From the NCBI GenBank assembly GCA_005768755.1, contig VAFL01000016.1, positions 1 to 64,000 of the forward strand: 64,000 bases of DNA. Reading direction: 5' to 3'. The stretch comes from Paracoccus denitrificans (GTDB taxonomy: Bacteria; Pseudomonadota; Alphaproteobacteria; Rhodobacterales; Rhodobacteraceae). Shown here one piece after another: positions 33,475 to 43,159 of the stretch (positions are counted from its first letter, which is position 1; each line of letters opens with the position of its first letter). The position numbers and the translations under genes are program-made. The notes under the pieces are model-generated. The model was not told the origin of the DNA, did not search any database, and saw nothing but the letters and a program-made list of their open reading frames with translations.

Positions 33475-34233
33475 CTAGTTGAACATTCGGGCACTGCCCG
33501 GCTGGTATCCCGAGCCCGGCGTCAGGAAACGCTCGCGCTGAATGCGTCCCTGTTCTGCCGCAGTGGCGCGATCCGCCTCCAGTAGCGCATCGGCGCGGCC
33601 ATTGGCGGACATGACTGCGATCAGGTCGGAAAGCTGCTGCGATTGCAGCGCCAGAAGCTGATTGCCTGCCTGGGTGGCCTGCAGCGCGCCGACGGCATTA
33701 TGGCTCTCATCGACCAGAGCCGACATCTCGGTACGGTTCGCGTCGATATTGCCGACAACGCCTGCCTGCACGCGCATGGCGTCCTGCAGCCCGCCGACTG
33801 TGGTTTCCCAGCGGGACCGGGCATCCGCCACAAGCTGCGCATCACTGGTCGAGAGGGACAGGCCCCCATAGTCCTGCTGAAACGCCTGATCGATCTGGTT
33901 GACATCGAAAGCGATCGATTGCGCCTGATCCAGAAGCTGACGGGTGCGCTGGACGTTCTGCTGGATCTGCTGCAACGAGGAATGCGGCAGGCTTTCGAGG
34001 TTGCGGGCCTGATTGATCAGCATCTGCGCCTCATTCTGGAGGCTCTGAATCTGATTGTTGATCTGCTCCAGTGTCCGCGCGGCGGTCAGGACATTCTGTG
34101 CGTAGTTGGAAGGGTCGTAGACGATGCGCCAGGCATGGGCCGGACCGGTGAGGATCGGCGACAGGGCCGCAGGGACGGCAAGCGAGAAGGCCAGCATGGA
34201 GGCGCTGGCGAAGCGGGCGGGGAAACGGGTCAT
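33475..34233 (-). CDS. trbJ: Conjugal transfer protein TrbJ (VirB5-like)
   Basis: 252 residues with a Sec signal (MLAFSLAVPAALSPILTGPA, cleavage AHA). The remainder is helical: VLTAARTLEQINNQIQSLQNEAQMLINQARNLESLPHS is a predicted coiled coil typical of TrbJ/VirB5 pilus-tip proteins. The start overlaps the trbE stop (ATGA). Confidence 0.93.
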   Translation of the reverse strand: MTRFPARFASASMLAFSLAVPAALSPILTGPAHAWRIVYDPSNYAQNVLTAARTLEQINNQIQSLQNEAQMLINQARNLESLPHSSLQQIQQNVQRTRQLLDQAQSIAFDVNQIDQAFQQDYGGLSLSTSDAQLVADARSRWETTVGGLQDAMRVQAGVVGNIDANRTEMSALVDESHNAVGALQATQAGNQLLALQSQQLSDLIAVMSANGRADALLEADRATAAEQGRIQRERFLTPGSGYQPGSARMFN

Positions 34234-36740
34234 GGCATGATCTCCTCTTCATGGTGAATAGTTGCGGCTTCAGGATCGGATCGATCGGACCGGGCATCAT
34301 CAGTCGCGTCTCCGACGAGATTGGTCAGATCGGGAATGAGACCAGGCGCCCAATCGACCCCGCGATGTCGCAGCCAGGCCGCAAGGAAACCGTCACACCC
34401 GTGTTCGGCAAAGATGCGGGCGATATCGGCCTGATCGCTCTTCGATGAGGCCGCGCAAAGCGCGAGACCCACTTCGCTGAGGCCCAGTTCGAACAGGCGA
34501 TTGCCGCGCCGGGACTGACAGTAATAATCGCGCTTGGGTGTCGCGCGGGCCAGGATCTCGATCTGACGGTCATTGAGGCCGAAGCGGCGGTAGATGGCGC
34601 TGATTTGCGGCTCGATGGCCCGCTCGTTCGGCAGTAAAAGCCGCGTCGGGCAGCTTTCGATGATAGCGGGTGCGATGGCGCTGCCGTCGATATCGCTGAG
34701 GCTCTGTGTGGCGAAGATGACGGAGGTGTTCTTCTTCCTGAGCGTCTTCAGCCATTCCCGGAGTTGACTCGCAAAACCATCATCGTCAAGCGCCAGCCAG
34801 CCCTCGTCGATGATGAGCAGCGTCGGCCGCCCGTCCAGCCGGTCACCGATGCGATGGAAGAGATAGGCGAGCACCGCTGGCGCGGCGCCGGTGCCGACAA
34901 GCCCCTCGATCTCGAAGGCCTGCACCGACGCAGATCCCAGATGTTCGACCTCCGCATCGAGCAGACGGCCATAGGCGCCACCGACGCAATAGGGTCGCAG
35001 CGCCTGTTTCAGATCATTCGCCTGCAGCAAAACCGCAAACCCGGTGATGGTACGCTCAGCAACGGGTGCGGATGCCAGCGAATTCAGCGCGGTCCAGATA
35101 TGTTCCTTGACCTCCGGCGTCATCGCGATTCCCTCTCGGGCAAGGATGGCGGCGATCCAATCCGAGGCCCAGGAGCGTTCGGCAGGCTCATTGACCCGGG
35201 CCAGAGGCTGCAGGGAAACGCCCCCTTCCTCACCCACCGTCAGCCCACCGCCCAGATCGTGCCAGTCGCCGCCCATGGCAAGCGTAGCCGCACGGATGGA
35301 CCCACCAAAATCGAAGGCGAAGATCTGGGATCGCGCGTAGCGCCGGAACTGCAGCGCCATCAGTGCGAGCAGCACGGACTTGCCCGCGCCGGTCGGGCCG
35401 ACGACCAGCGTATGGCCGACATCGCCAATATGGAGGGACAGGCGGAAGGGCGTCGCGCCCTCTGTCTTTCCGTAAAGCAGCGGCGGCCCCTCCAGATGAT
35501 CGTTCCTTTCCGGCCCGGCCCAGACCGCTGACAGCGGGATCAGATGGGCGAGGTTCAGCGTCGAGATCGGTGGCTGGCGGACATTGGCATAGACCTGCCC
35601 CGGCAAGCTGCCGAGCCAGGCATCGACGGCATTGACCGTTTCCGGCATGGCCGTGAAATCACGCCCTTGTACGATCTTCTCGACCAGCCGCAGCTTTTCA
35701 TCGGCCAGGCGCGGATCCCTGTCCCAGACGGTGACCGTCGCCGTCACATAGGCCAACCCCGCCATATCTGCGCCCAGTTCCTGCAGGGCTAGGTCCGCAT
35801 CGGCAGCCTTGTTGGCCGCGTCGGTATCGACCAGTGCCGATTGCTCGCTGGTCATCACCTCCTTCAGGATCGCCGCGATGGATTTGCGCTTGGCGAACCA
35901 TTGGCGGCGTATTTTGGTCAACAGCCTGGTCGCATCGGTCTTGTCCATCAGAATGGCACGCGTCGACCAGCGATAGGGAAAGGCCAGCCGGTTCATCTCG
36001 TCCAGGAGGCCCGGCGTGGTCGCACCCGGAAAACCAGTCAAAGTCAGGATGCGCAGATGCTGATCACCAAGGCACGGCTCCAGACCGCCGGTCAGGGGCT
36101 GATCGGCCAGCAATGCATCAAGGTGCATCGGCACTTCCGGCACGCGGATGCGCTGTTGCGTCGTCGATATCGTCGAATGCAGATAGGTCAGCGTTTCACC
36201 ATCATCGAGCCAGCGGCATTCCGGCATGAAGCCATCCAGAAGCGCCAAGACCCGATCAGTACGATCGACAAAGCCGCGCAACAGCTCCTGCGGATCGACG
36301 CCAGACCGCTCGCGGCCCTCGTAAAGCCAGGTCTCGGCCCGCGCGCTATCCTCTGCGGGCGGTAGCCAAAGGAAGGTCAGGATATTGGTCGATATATAAT
36401 GTGCACCGACCTCTTCGAAGCCAGCCTTGCGCTCGGCATCGAGCAAGGCAGATGCCGGATCGGGAAACATGCTGTCCGGGTAGGTTGCGGCCTCGGACCG
36501 CTGAGCCTCGACGAAGATCGCCCAGCCAGAGCCGAGGCGGCGAAAGGCGTTGTTGATCCGCCCGGCCACCGCGACCAGTTCGGCCGCAACTGCCGAATCC
36601 AGATCGGGTCCGCGAAACTTCGCGCTGCGCTGAAAGCTGCCATCCTTGTTCAGCACGACGCCCTGCCCGACCAGTGCCGCCCAGGGCAGATAGTCCGAGA
36701 GATGCGCGGCATTGCGGCGATATTCAGAGAGGTTCATCAT
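34230..36740 (-). CDS. trbE: Conjugal transfer ATPase TrbE (VirB4-like)
   Basis: 836 residues. CagE/VirB4 N-terminal domain then a RecA-type ATPase: Walker A VVGPTGAGKSVLLAL near residue 445, Walker B PTLLIIDEGWLAL near 645, and the FATQSLSDI motif. It energises pilus assembly and substrate transfer at the inner membrane. Length is normal for TrbE. Confidence 0.96.
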   Translation of the reverse strand: MMNLSEYRRNAAHLSDYLPWAALVGQGVVLNKDGSFQRSAKFRGPDLDSAVAAELVAVAGRINNAFRRLGSGWAIFVEAQRSEAATYPDSMFPDPASALLDAERKAGFEEVGAHYISTNILTFLWLPPAEDSARAETWLYEGRERSGVDPQELLRGFVDRTDRVLALLDGFMPECRWLDDGETLTYLHSTISTTQQRIRVPEVPMHLDALLADQPLTGGLEPCLGDQHLRILTLTGFPGATTPGLLDEMNRLAFPYRWSTRAILMDKTDATRLLTKIRRQWFAKRKSIAAILKEVMTSEQSALVDTDAANKAADADLALQELGADMAGLAYVTATVTVWDRDPRLADEKLRLVEKIVQGRDFTAMPETVNAVDAWLGSLPGQVYANVRQPPISTLNLAHLIPLSAVWAGPERNDHLEGPPLLYGKTEGATPFRLSLHIGDVGHTLVVGPTGAGKSVLLALMALQFRRYARSQIFAFDFGGSIRAATLAMGGDWHDLGGGLTVGEEGGVSLQPLARVNEPAERSWASDWIAAILAREGIAMTPEVKEHIWTALNSLASAPVAERTITGFAVLLQANDLKQALRPYCVGGAYGRLLDAEVEHLGSASVQAFEIEGLVGTGAAPAVLAYLFHRIGDRLDGRPTLLIIDEGWLALDDDGFASQLREWLKTLRKKNTSVIFATQSLSDIDGSAIAPAIIESCPTRLLLPNERAIEPQISAIYRRFGLNDRQIEILARATPKRDYYCQSRRGNRLFELGLSEVGLALCAASSKSDQADIARIFAEHGCDGFLAAWLRHRGVDWAPGLIPDLTNLVGDATDDARSDRSDPEAATIHHEEEIMP

Positions 36741-36751
36741 CGTTGGGACTC

Positions 36752-37033
36752 TCAGACCGTGAGATGCGCCGGGATGCGCAGATGCCGCCGCCCGACCTCG
36801 ACGAATTGCGGATCGCGCTTCGCCGCCCAGACGGCCAGGAAATGGCCGATGGCCCAGATGGCGATGCCGACCAGCCAGAGGCGCAGGCCGAGACCCACGG
36901 CGCCGGCCAGCGTGCCGTTCATGATCGCAATGCTGCGCGGTGCGCCGCCAAGCAGGATATGCTCTGTCAGCGCACGGTGAACCGGAACAGAAAAGCCGGG
37001 AACTGAATCCAGCTGTTCAAAGCCGCCGGCCAT
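36752..37033 (-). CDS. trbD: Conjugal transfer protein TrbD (VirB3-like)
   Basis: 93 residues from ATG 37033 (MAGGFEQLDSVPGFSVPVHRALTEHILLGG), with the FxxPVHRALTEPILLGGAPR type motif typical of TrbD and two hydrophobic segments. It overlaps trbC by one base. The longer ORF upstream is an out-of-frame shadow of trbC and trbB. Confidence 0.93.
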   Translation of the reverse strand: MAGGFEQLDSVPGFSVPVHRALTEHILLGGAPRSIAIMNGTLAGAVGLGLRLWLVGIAIWAIGHFLAVWAAKRDPQFVEVGRRHLRIPAHLTV

Positions 37034-37365
37034 CAGACGAGCGCCCCGCCGCCAAAGCTGAAGAAGCTGAGAAAGAAGGAGCTGGCAGCAAAGGCGATGC
37101 TGAGGCCGAAGACGATCTGGATCAAACGGCGAAACCCGCCCGAGGTATCGCCGAAAGCCAGCGCGAGGCCGGTCATGATGATGACGATCACCGCGATGAT
37201 CTTGGCGACAGGCCCTTCGATGGATTCCAGGATCGACTGCAGCGGCGCCTCCCAGGGCATGGAGGAGCCGGCGGCATGGGCCGGTGCAGCGAGCATCAGG
37301 CCGGTCGCGGCAAATATGGTGGCGGTGGTGATGCGCTGATGACAGCGCAAGGCGAAACGGATCAT
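37033..37365 (-). CDS. trbC: Conjugal transfer pilin TrbC (VirB2-like)
   Basis: 110 residues: long signal (ATIFAATGLMLAAPAHA), then a mature pilin of two hydrophobic helices (IIAVIVIIMTGLALAFG and LIQIVFGLSIAFAASSFFL) with SSMPWEAPLQSILESIEGPVA before the first. Processing and probably cyclisation by the TraF-like S26 peptidase encoded at 44.3-44.8 kb is expected by analogy with RP4. Confidence 0.93.
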   Translation of the reverse strand: MIRFALRCHQRITTATIFAATGLMLAAPAHAAGSSMPWEAPLQSILESIEGPVAKIIAVIVIIMTGLALAFGDTSGGFRRLIQIVFGLSIAFAASSFFLSFFSFGGGALV

Positions 37366-38360
37366 TCCTGGTCTCCAGTTGCGTGAGTGGTGGTGAGAGA
37401 AGTTTCGGTGGGGCTGATGCGGTAATCGCCATCGGGGCCGAGACCCTCGACGCGGGCCAATTCGACCAGGCGACGGGCGGAACCGCGCCCGGCAAGGACC
37501 GCCACCAGATCGATGGTCTCGGCGATCAGGGCGCGCGGCACGGTAACGACAGCCTCCTGAATGAGCTGCTCCATGCGCCTGAGCGCGCCGATACCCGAAT
37601 TGGCATGGATGGTGCCGATACCGCCCGGATGACCGGTGCCCCAGGCCTTCAGCAGGTCCAGCGCCTCGGCGCCCCGCACCTCGCCGACCGGAATGCGGTC
37701 GGGGCGCAATCGCAGTGATGACCGGACCAGATCGGAGAGCGTCGCGACGCCATCCTTGGTGCGCATTGCCACAAGGTTCGGCGCCGCGCATTGCAGCTCA
37801 CGGGTATCCTCGATGATGACGACGCGCTCGGTGGTTTTAGCGACCTCGGCCAGCAATGCGTTGGTCAGCGTGGTCTTGCCCGTGGAGGTCCCGCCGGCAA
37901 CGAGGATATTGGCGTGGGTGGCGACATAGACCCGCAGCGCCTCGGCCTGAATCCGCGTCATAATCCTGGCATCGACATAATCGTCCAGAGTGAAGACCGC
38001 GACGGCGGGCTTGCGGATCGCAAAGGCCGGGGCCGCGACCACCGGCGGCAAAAGCCCCTCGAAGCGTTCTCCCGTCTCGGGCAGTTCGGCGGAAACACGC
38101 GGCGCACCGGCGTGAACCTCGGCGCCGATGTGATGGGCCACCAGCCGCACGATGCGTTCGCCATCGGCGGGTCGCAGCACCTCGCCCGTGTCGGACAGTC
38201 CTTCGGAGAGCCGGTCGATCCAGAGCCGCCCATCGGGGTTGAGCATCACCTCGACGACAGCCGGATCTTCCAGAAAACGGGCAATCGCTGGCCCGAGCGC
38301 TGTACGGAGCATCCGCGCGCCTCGCTGGATCGCTTCTGGTCGCTGATCGATATCCGGCAT
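37362..38360 (-). CDS. trbB: Conjugal transfer ATPase TrbB (VirB11-like)
   Basis: 332 residues, hexameric traffic ATPase. Walker A VAGGTSTGKTTLTNAL, Asp box VVIIEDTRELQC, Walker B region LVRSSLRLRPDRIPVGEVRGAEALDLLKAWGTGHPGGIGTIHA including the His box. Start 38360 (MPDIDQRPEAIQ) leads the trb operon; about 216 bp separate it from the CopG-like gene, and I see no gene in that gap. Confidence 0.96.
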   Translation of the reverse strand: MPDIDQRPEAIQRGARMLRTALGPAIARFLEDPAVVEVMLNPDGRLWIDRLSEGLSDTGEVLRPADGERIVRLVAHHIGAEVHAGAPRVSAELPETGERFEGLLPPVVAAPAFAIRKPAVAVFTLDDYVDARIMTRIQAEALRVYVATHANILVAGGTSTGKTTLTNALLAEVAKTTERVVIIEDTRELQCAAPNLVAMRTKDGVATLSDLVRSSLRLRPDRIPVGEVRGAEALDLLKAWGTGHPGGIGTIHANSGIGALRRMEQLIQEAVVTVPRALIAETIDLVAVLAGRGSARRLVELARVEGLGPDGDYRISPTETSLTTTHATGDQE

Positions 38361-38576
38361 ACCGCCCCCGTTCCGTCGCCGGGCGCCTCAAACAGGCAGC
38401 CCTGGATCGGGGTCGATTAAGAAAGCCGGATTGGACGGGCGAGCAACAGGGATTTCAAGCTCCGCGCGTGCTGGCGTAGATTGGGATAGCCAAAGGCGGC
38501 TTTCTCATCCGGGTCGCCTCGGGCTTGGCGCAAGTTTCGCGATGATTGACAGCCTGTCGAACCGCTTCGCACGGAA

Positions 38577-38984
38577 TCACGACGGTGTCCGGTCCTCGGG
38601 GATTTCGTCCAGAAAGCTCCTGCCCTTCTGCACCCGGCGCCCCAGTGTCTCGACAAATCCCTCGAACCGTTCTCGCCCCTTGGCCTGCGCCACCGACTGA
38701 TCATCGGCGGGAAGCGGCGGCGTGATGGTCAGCCAGAAGCGTACGAAAAGGGCGACGGTCTCTGCGGTAATGCGCTGATCCCGTTCCAGCCGCGCGACCT
38801 GCCGGGACAGCCGGTCAAGCCTGCGGGTCAGCGCCGCTTCCTGCATGTCGGCATGATCCGGCGAGAGAAAGCTGTCGACCGCGGCCTCCACGATTGCGGA
38901 ACGGGTCAGCCGCTTGAGATCCGCCAGATCGTTGATCCGAGCAATCATTTCAACGGGCAGCGAAAGGTTCAGGCGGTCGCGCAT
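38577..38984 (-). CDS. CopG-family ribbon-helix-helix protein
   Basis: 135 residues. N-terminal RHH: MRDRLNLSLPVEMIARINDLADLKRLTRSAIVEAAVDSFL. The C-terminal part (RLDRLSRQVARLERDQRITAETVALFVRFWLT) is a predicted coiled coil, as in the CopG/TraD-type proteins that follow traG in alphaproteobacterial elements. It may help form the relaxosome or regulate the tra operon. Its start is 10 bases after the traG stop. Confidence 0.85.
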   Translation of the reverse strand: MRDRLNLSLPVEMIARINDLADLKRLTRSAIVEAAVDSFLSPDHADMQEAALTRRLDRLSRQVARLERDQRITAETVALFVRFWLTITPPLPADDQSVAQAKGRERFEGFVETLGRRVQKGRSFLDEIPEDRTPS

Positions 38985-38994
38985 TGCTCAACCC

Positions 38995-40971
38995 TCACAG
39001 ATCAATCCCGTCATTCCGGTCGAGCGCCGCCTGCCGGGCGACCTGCCCCATCTGCCGCCGCAAAACCTGCCGCTGGCGGGCCGTATCTTCCGGCTCGTCA
39101 TCCAGCATCAACTCAAATTCCTTTGACGGTTCCGGCGGCACCTCAGGCGCAATGGCCACATGCTCGGGCAATTCCGGCTCGCGGCGCAGACCGGCATTGG
39201 CCTCATCATCGGCCCTGGCCAGCAGCGCCGTATCCGGCTGTTGCGGCTGCAATTCCGACCAGCCATCGGTTTGTGGGGAAACCGTAGCCTCCGCCGGATC
39301 GGGCGGCGCCAGGATGCGCTCGTTCAGGCGCGGGTCGGTGAAGTACCGCGCCTTTTTCGCCCGGATCGGCGCCGTGCCGGCGACCATGACGATCTCATCA
39401 TCTGGCGGCAGCTGCATGACCTCGCCCGGCGTCAGCAACTGACGGGCGGTTTCCGAGCGCGAGACCATCAGATGCCCGAGCCATGGCGCCAACCGGTGGC
39501 CGGCATAGTTGCGCATCGCCTTCATCTCGGTCGCGGTGCCGAGCGCGTCCGAAACCCGCTTGCCAGTGCGCTCGTCATTGGTCGCGAAGCTGACCCGGAC
39601 ATGGCAATTGTCGAGGATCGAATTGTTCTGACCGTAGGCTTTTTCGATCTGGTTCAGCGATTGCGCGATGAGGAATGACTTGATTCCATAGCCGGCCATG
39701 AAGGCGAGCGCGCTTTCAAAGAAATCCAACCGCCCGAGTGCAGGGAATTCGTCCAGCATCATCAGCACGCGGTGCTTGCGATCCCTGGCGTGCAAATCCT
39801 CTGTCAGCCGACGACCGATCTGGTTCAGCACCAGCCGGATCAGCGGCTTGGTGCGCGAAATATCCGACGGCGGCACGACCAGATAGAGCGTGGCGGGGCG
39901 GCCATCCGAGATCAGGTCCGCGATGCGCCAGTCGCAGCGCCTTGTGACATGGGCGACGACGGGATCGCGATAGAGCCCCAGAAAGGACATAGCGGTGGAG
40001 AGCACGCCGGAGCGTTCGTTATCGGATTTGTTCAGAAGCTCCCGCGCCGTCGAGGCGATGACCGGGTGTGGCCCGGTCTCGCCCAGATGGCGCGTGGTCA
40101 TCATCGCCTGCAAGGTGGCCTCAATCGGGCGACGAGGATCGGAGAGGAAGGCCGCGACCCCGGCCAGTGTCTTGTCTTTCTCTGCATAGAGCACATGCAG
40201 GATTGCGCCGACCAGCAGCGAATGCGAGGTCTTCTCCCAATGATTGCGCTTTTCCAGGGAACCCTCGGGGTCGACCAGCACATCGGCGACATTCTGGACA
40301 TCGCGCACCTCCCATTCGCCGCGCCGGACCTCCAGCAGCGGATTATAGGCGGCCGAGGACATGGAGGTCGGATCGAAGCGCAGGACGCGTCCATGGCGGG
40401 AGCGAAACCCGGCGGTCAGTTCCCAGTTCTCGCCCTTGATGTCGTGCACGATGGCGGATCCGGGCCAGGTCAGCAGCGAGGGCACCACCAGCCCGACACC
40501 CTTGCCGGATCGTGTCGGCGCAAAGCAAAGCACGTGCTCCGGCCCGTCATGTCGCAGGTAGTCGCAGTCAAGCCTGCCCAGCACTACCCCATCAGGACCG
40601 AGTAATCCGGCCTCCTCGATCTCCTTGCGCTCCGCCCATCGCGCCGAGCCATAGGTATCGACATCCGCCGCCTCCCGCGCCCGCATCACCGAAAGCGTGA
40701 TGGCAACGGCGATGGAGAGAAACCCGCCCGAGGCCGCGATGGCACCGCCTTCCCAGAAAATTGCACGGGCATAGGCGTCGTAGAAATACCACCACCAGAA
40801 AAAGGCAGGCGGCGGGTAGATCGGCACACCCATCAGATCGAACCATGGTGCTCCGAGTTGCGCTTGAAACCCGAGCCGCCAAGCGACCCATTGCGTCGCG
40901 CCCCAGGTGGTGGTGAGCACGATCAGGAAGACGATGAGGATCTGGCCCCAGAGGATCTTTGTTGCGGTCAT
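38995..40971 (-). CDS. traG: Type IV coupling protein TraG (VirD4-like)
   Basis: 658 residues. Two N-terminal membrane helices (about residues 8-30 and 60-100), then the ATPase: Walker A CFAPTRSGKGVGLVVPSLL at about 150, Walker B HRVLMMLDEFPALG at about 400 and a C-terminal domain ending in an acidic tail. It docks the relaxosome to the T4SS. Its promoter region before 41134 shows nothing distinctive. Confidence 0.96.
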   Translation of the reverse strand: MTATKILWGQILIVFLIVLTTTWGATQWVAWRLGFQAQLGAPWFDLMGVPIYPPPAFFWWWYFYDAYARAIFWEGGAIAASGGFLSIAVAITLSVMRAREAADVDTYGSARWAERKEIEEAGLLGPDGVVLGRLDCDYLRHDGPEHVLCFAPTRSGKGVGLVVPSLLTWPGSAIVHDIKGENWELTAGFRSRHGRVLRFDPTSMSSAAYNPLLEVRRGEWEVRDVQNVADVLVDPEGSLEKRNHWEKTSHSLLVGAILHVLYAEKDKTLAGVAAFLSDPRRPIEATLQAMMTTRHLGETGPHPVIASTARELLNKSDNERSGVLSTAMSFLGLYRDPVVAHVTRRCDWRIADLISDGRPATLYLVVPPSDISRTKPLIRLVLNQIGRRLTEDLHARDRKHRVLMMLDEFPALGRLDFFESALAFMAGYGIKSFLIAQSLNQIEKAYGQNNSILDNCHVRVSFATNDERTGKRVSDALGTATEMKAMRNYAGHRLAPWLGHLMVSRSETARQLLTPGEVMQLPPDDEIVMVAGTAPIRAKKARYFTDPRLNERILAPPDPAEATVSPQTDGWSELQPQQPDTALLARADDEANAGLRREPELPEHVAIAPEVPPEPSKEFELMLDDEPEDTARQRQVLRRQMGQVARQAALDRNDGIDL

Positions 40972-41133
40972 GAAGGAACATCAGTGGCCGCGCGAAGAAG
41001 TTTGCAATGTAAATGCCGTGCGCATCGTGGAACTGGCGGTGAAAGCGTGCAGACGGGATGGAGTGCGACGTGGCGATTTCCACCCTCGTAACGCTGAGAC
41101 CGATATTCGAGGCACGATGCTCTCACATGCCTT

Positions 41134-42912
41134 TCAAATCCCTAGCCCGCGCTTTCGCCCGAGGCTCCAGTCGATACCTCCGCCCGATGTCGCCATGCCC
41201 GATACATGCTGTCCAAGCCTCTTTTCGATCTCGCGGGACCAAGGCACGAGCTGAAAGCCGGGGCCGCCGTCCGGGCCGATCCCCTCTATCATGGCATAGC
41301 GTCCCGAGGACAGGATCATCTGCCGCCGATAGGTTCCGCTGACATGCTCGCCCACCTTCGCATGGAGATGCGGCAGGCCAGTCTCGCTCGCCACCCTCTC
41401 GCCTACGGCATCAAGTTCGCGGCGGCGCAAGGTAGCGAGGAGGTTGCGTTGCAGGTTGAGGCGCTGGCCCGGACGCTTTGCAAACCCCTCATCGATCAGA
41501 TGATTGGCCCGCGCCTCCATCGCCTCGCGCACTTCCTGACCAAAGCCGCCCATGGCGAGCGGCATCCGGTCGCGTTCGACCAGCCGGTGATCGAGCCAGG
41601 TCGCGCCGGGCGCGGTGATCTGGGCCTGCAGATCGATATCCGAACGATTGGCCAGCACCAGCGTCGAGCGCGGATCGTCCGGCCCCCCGAAGCGGCGGAC
41701 CTCCACGATCCCGCCCTCGCGCGGCGCGTGATCGAACGCCTCAAACCCCCGAAACCGGACATGATGCGCGCGGCCATCCGTGCCGTCGATCACGGCATAG
41801 GCCTCGCCGGTCAGTTCATTATGCAGGCCGGTTTCGACCAGCCGCCCGATGATTGGTGATCTGGCGTCCGCGCCAGCGGCCGCGAATTCGGCCACACCGC
41901 GATCTTCGCCCCGCGCCGCAAAAGCCCGGTGCATGGTCTTGATGATGTCGCCCCGCGTCCCGAGATCACGCAGGGTCCGTTCGGCCTCCATCCCGATCAT
42001 CCATTCGCCGGGCGCCCCCTCGGAGGCCAGCCTCATCTTTCGCAGATGCTGCAAACGGCCGATCATCAACCGCCGCAGCGCGGGATCATTCGGCCCCTTC
42101 GCGTCCGGGCGCAGGTCAATCAGGCCGAGATCATCGGCGCGGTATTGTATCTCGCGGTCGATCCGCGTCCAGCGATCCGCCGAGATCTCATTTTCCAGTG
42201 CGTTGCGGATCTCATGCTCGGGCTTTGGGCCGAGTTCCAGCGCAACCAGATCCTCGGCGCGCGAACGCAGGCCGGAGCTGATATAATCGCGCGAGATCAC
42301 CAGATCGCCGCCCTGATCGTCAGCGCCCCGGACCAGCAGATGCACATGCGGGTTATCGGTGTTCCAGTGATCGACGGCCACCCAGTCGAGCTTCGTGCCG
42401 AGATCGGCCTCCATCTGCCGGACAAGATCGCGGGTGAAACCCTTGAGGTCCGCCATCTCTCCGGCATCCTCGGGCGAGACGATGAAGCGGAAATGGTGCC
42501 GGTCCTCTTCGCAGCGCTCGGCAAACCCCAGATCGTCGGCGCGGTCCGAGGCGGCGTCAAAAGCCAGGCCCTTCTCTCCTTTCCGGCTGACACCCTCGCG
42601 CTTGAGATAGGCAAGATGCCGGGTCAGCGGCGCCGAGCGATAGGCGCGGCCCTTGTGCCGGGCGACCCGCGCGGCCACCACCACGCGGCGGGAGGGTGCA
42701 AAGATCCGGGATTTCCCGAAACGGTTGCTGCCACGCCCGAAGCTGGCGCCGCCCCGGTTGCGGACGGGACCGGCACCAGATCGTGACGGCGAGACATGCC
42801 CCGCCTTCTGCGCGGCGCGCAGCACCTGGTTGATAAAACTCTTGGCACGCGGCGCGCGGATGGAACCGGGCTTGCCGGGGCGTATGCGGAATTCGCGGTC
42901 GGAGTCAGTCAC
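41134..42912 (-). CDS. Relaxase / mobilization nuclease with DUF3363
   Basis: 592 residues. The VirD2-like MOBP relaxase half (1-250) has motif III as DHWNTDNPHVHLLVRG (HxDxxxPHxHxxxRG type) and a nearby HFRFIVSPED motif; the C-terminal half is DUF3363. It would nick oriT and stay covalently attached to the 5' end. The P-type nic sequence begins 73 bp upstream of its start codon. The gene is complete. Confidence 0.93.
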   Translation of the reverse strand: MTDSDREFRIRPGKPGSIRAPRAKSFINQVLRAAQKAGHVSPSRSGAGPVRNRGGASFGRGSNRFGKSRIFAPSRRVVVAARVARHKGRAYRSAPLTRHLAYLKREGVSRKGEKGLAFDAASDRADDLGFAERCEEDRHHFRFIVSPEDAGEMADLKGFTRDLVRQMEADLGTKLDWVAVDHWNTDNPHVHLLVRGADDQGGDLVISRDYISSGLRSRAEDLVALELGPKPEHEIRNALENEISADRWTRIDREIQYRADDLGLIDLRPDAKGPNDPALRRLMIGRLQHLRKMRLASEGAPGEWMIGMEAERTLRDLGTRGDIIKTMHRAFAARGEDRGVAEFAAAGADARSPIIGRLVETGLHNELTGEAYAVIDGTDGRAHHVRFRGFEAFDHAPREGGIVEVRRFGGPDDPRSTLVLANRSDIDLQAQITAPGATWLDHRLVERDRMPLAMGGFGQEVREAMEARANHLIDEGFAKRPGQRLNLQRNLLATLRRRELDAVGERVASETGLPHLHAKVGEHVSGTYRRQMILSSGRYAMIEGIGPDGGPGFQLVPWSREIEKRLGQHVSGMATSGGGIDWSLGRKRGLGI

Positions 42913-42942
42913 GGCAGGGCTCCATCCCCTGACGGATCACAA

Positions 42943-43014
42943 CTGTGCATATTCGTGCATTGAAATTCCTGAACAATCTCGGGCATCCTGCCCGCGACCG
43001 AACTGCATGCACAG
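42943..43014 (+). other. Candidate oriT with P-type nic site
   Basis: CATCCTG|CCCG (42984-42994) matches the IncP-type nic consensus YATCCTG|Y, and ATCCTGCCCG is the same ten bases found at the RP4 nic site. GGGCA-TCC-TGCCC (42981-42993) forms a small stem around it. CTGTGCAT (42943-42950) and ATGCACAG (43007-43014) are perfect inverted repeats on either side. All lie in the 248-bp gap beside the relaxase gene. Cleavage between 42990 and 42991 of the plus strand would send the 43-64 kb side in first and the trb genes last. Confidence 0.8.
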
Positions 43015-43159
43015 GAAAACGCCAGCCTCGCCAGAGGCTTGCGGCATTCGTGGCAGGCGCTTTTATCTTGCCATGCTTCCTTTCCGCTCTCCTTCCCGGC
43101 TCGCCCTTCCGTCAGAGCTTTCCGAACATGCGCCAGTCCACGCCATGCCTCGATTACGC

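Noticed and set aside
37033..37791. Long minus-strand ORF covering trbC and part of trbB
   Set aside because: Only its last 110 codons (trbC) have pilin features; the upstream part is out of frame with trbB.
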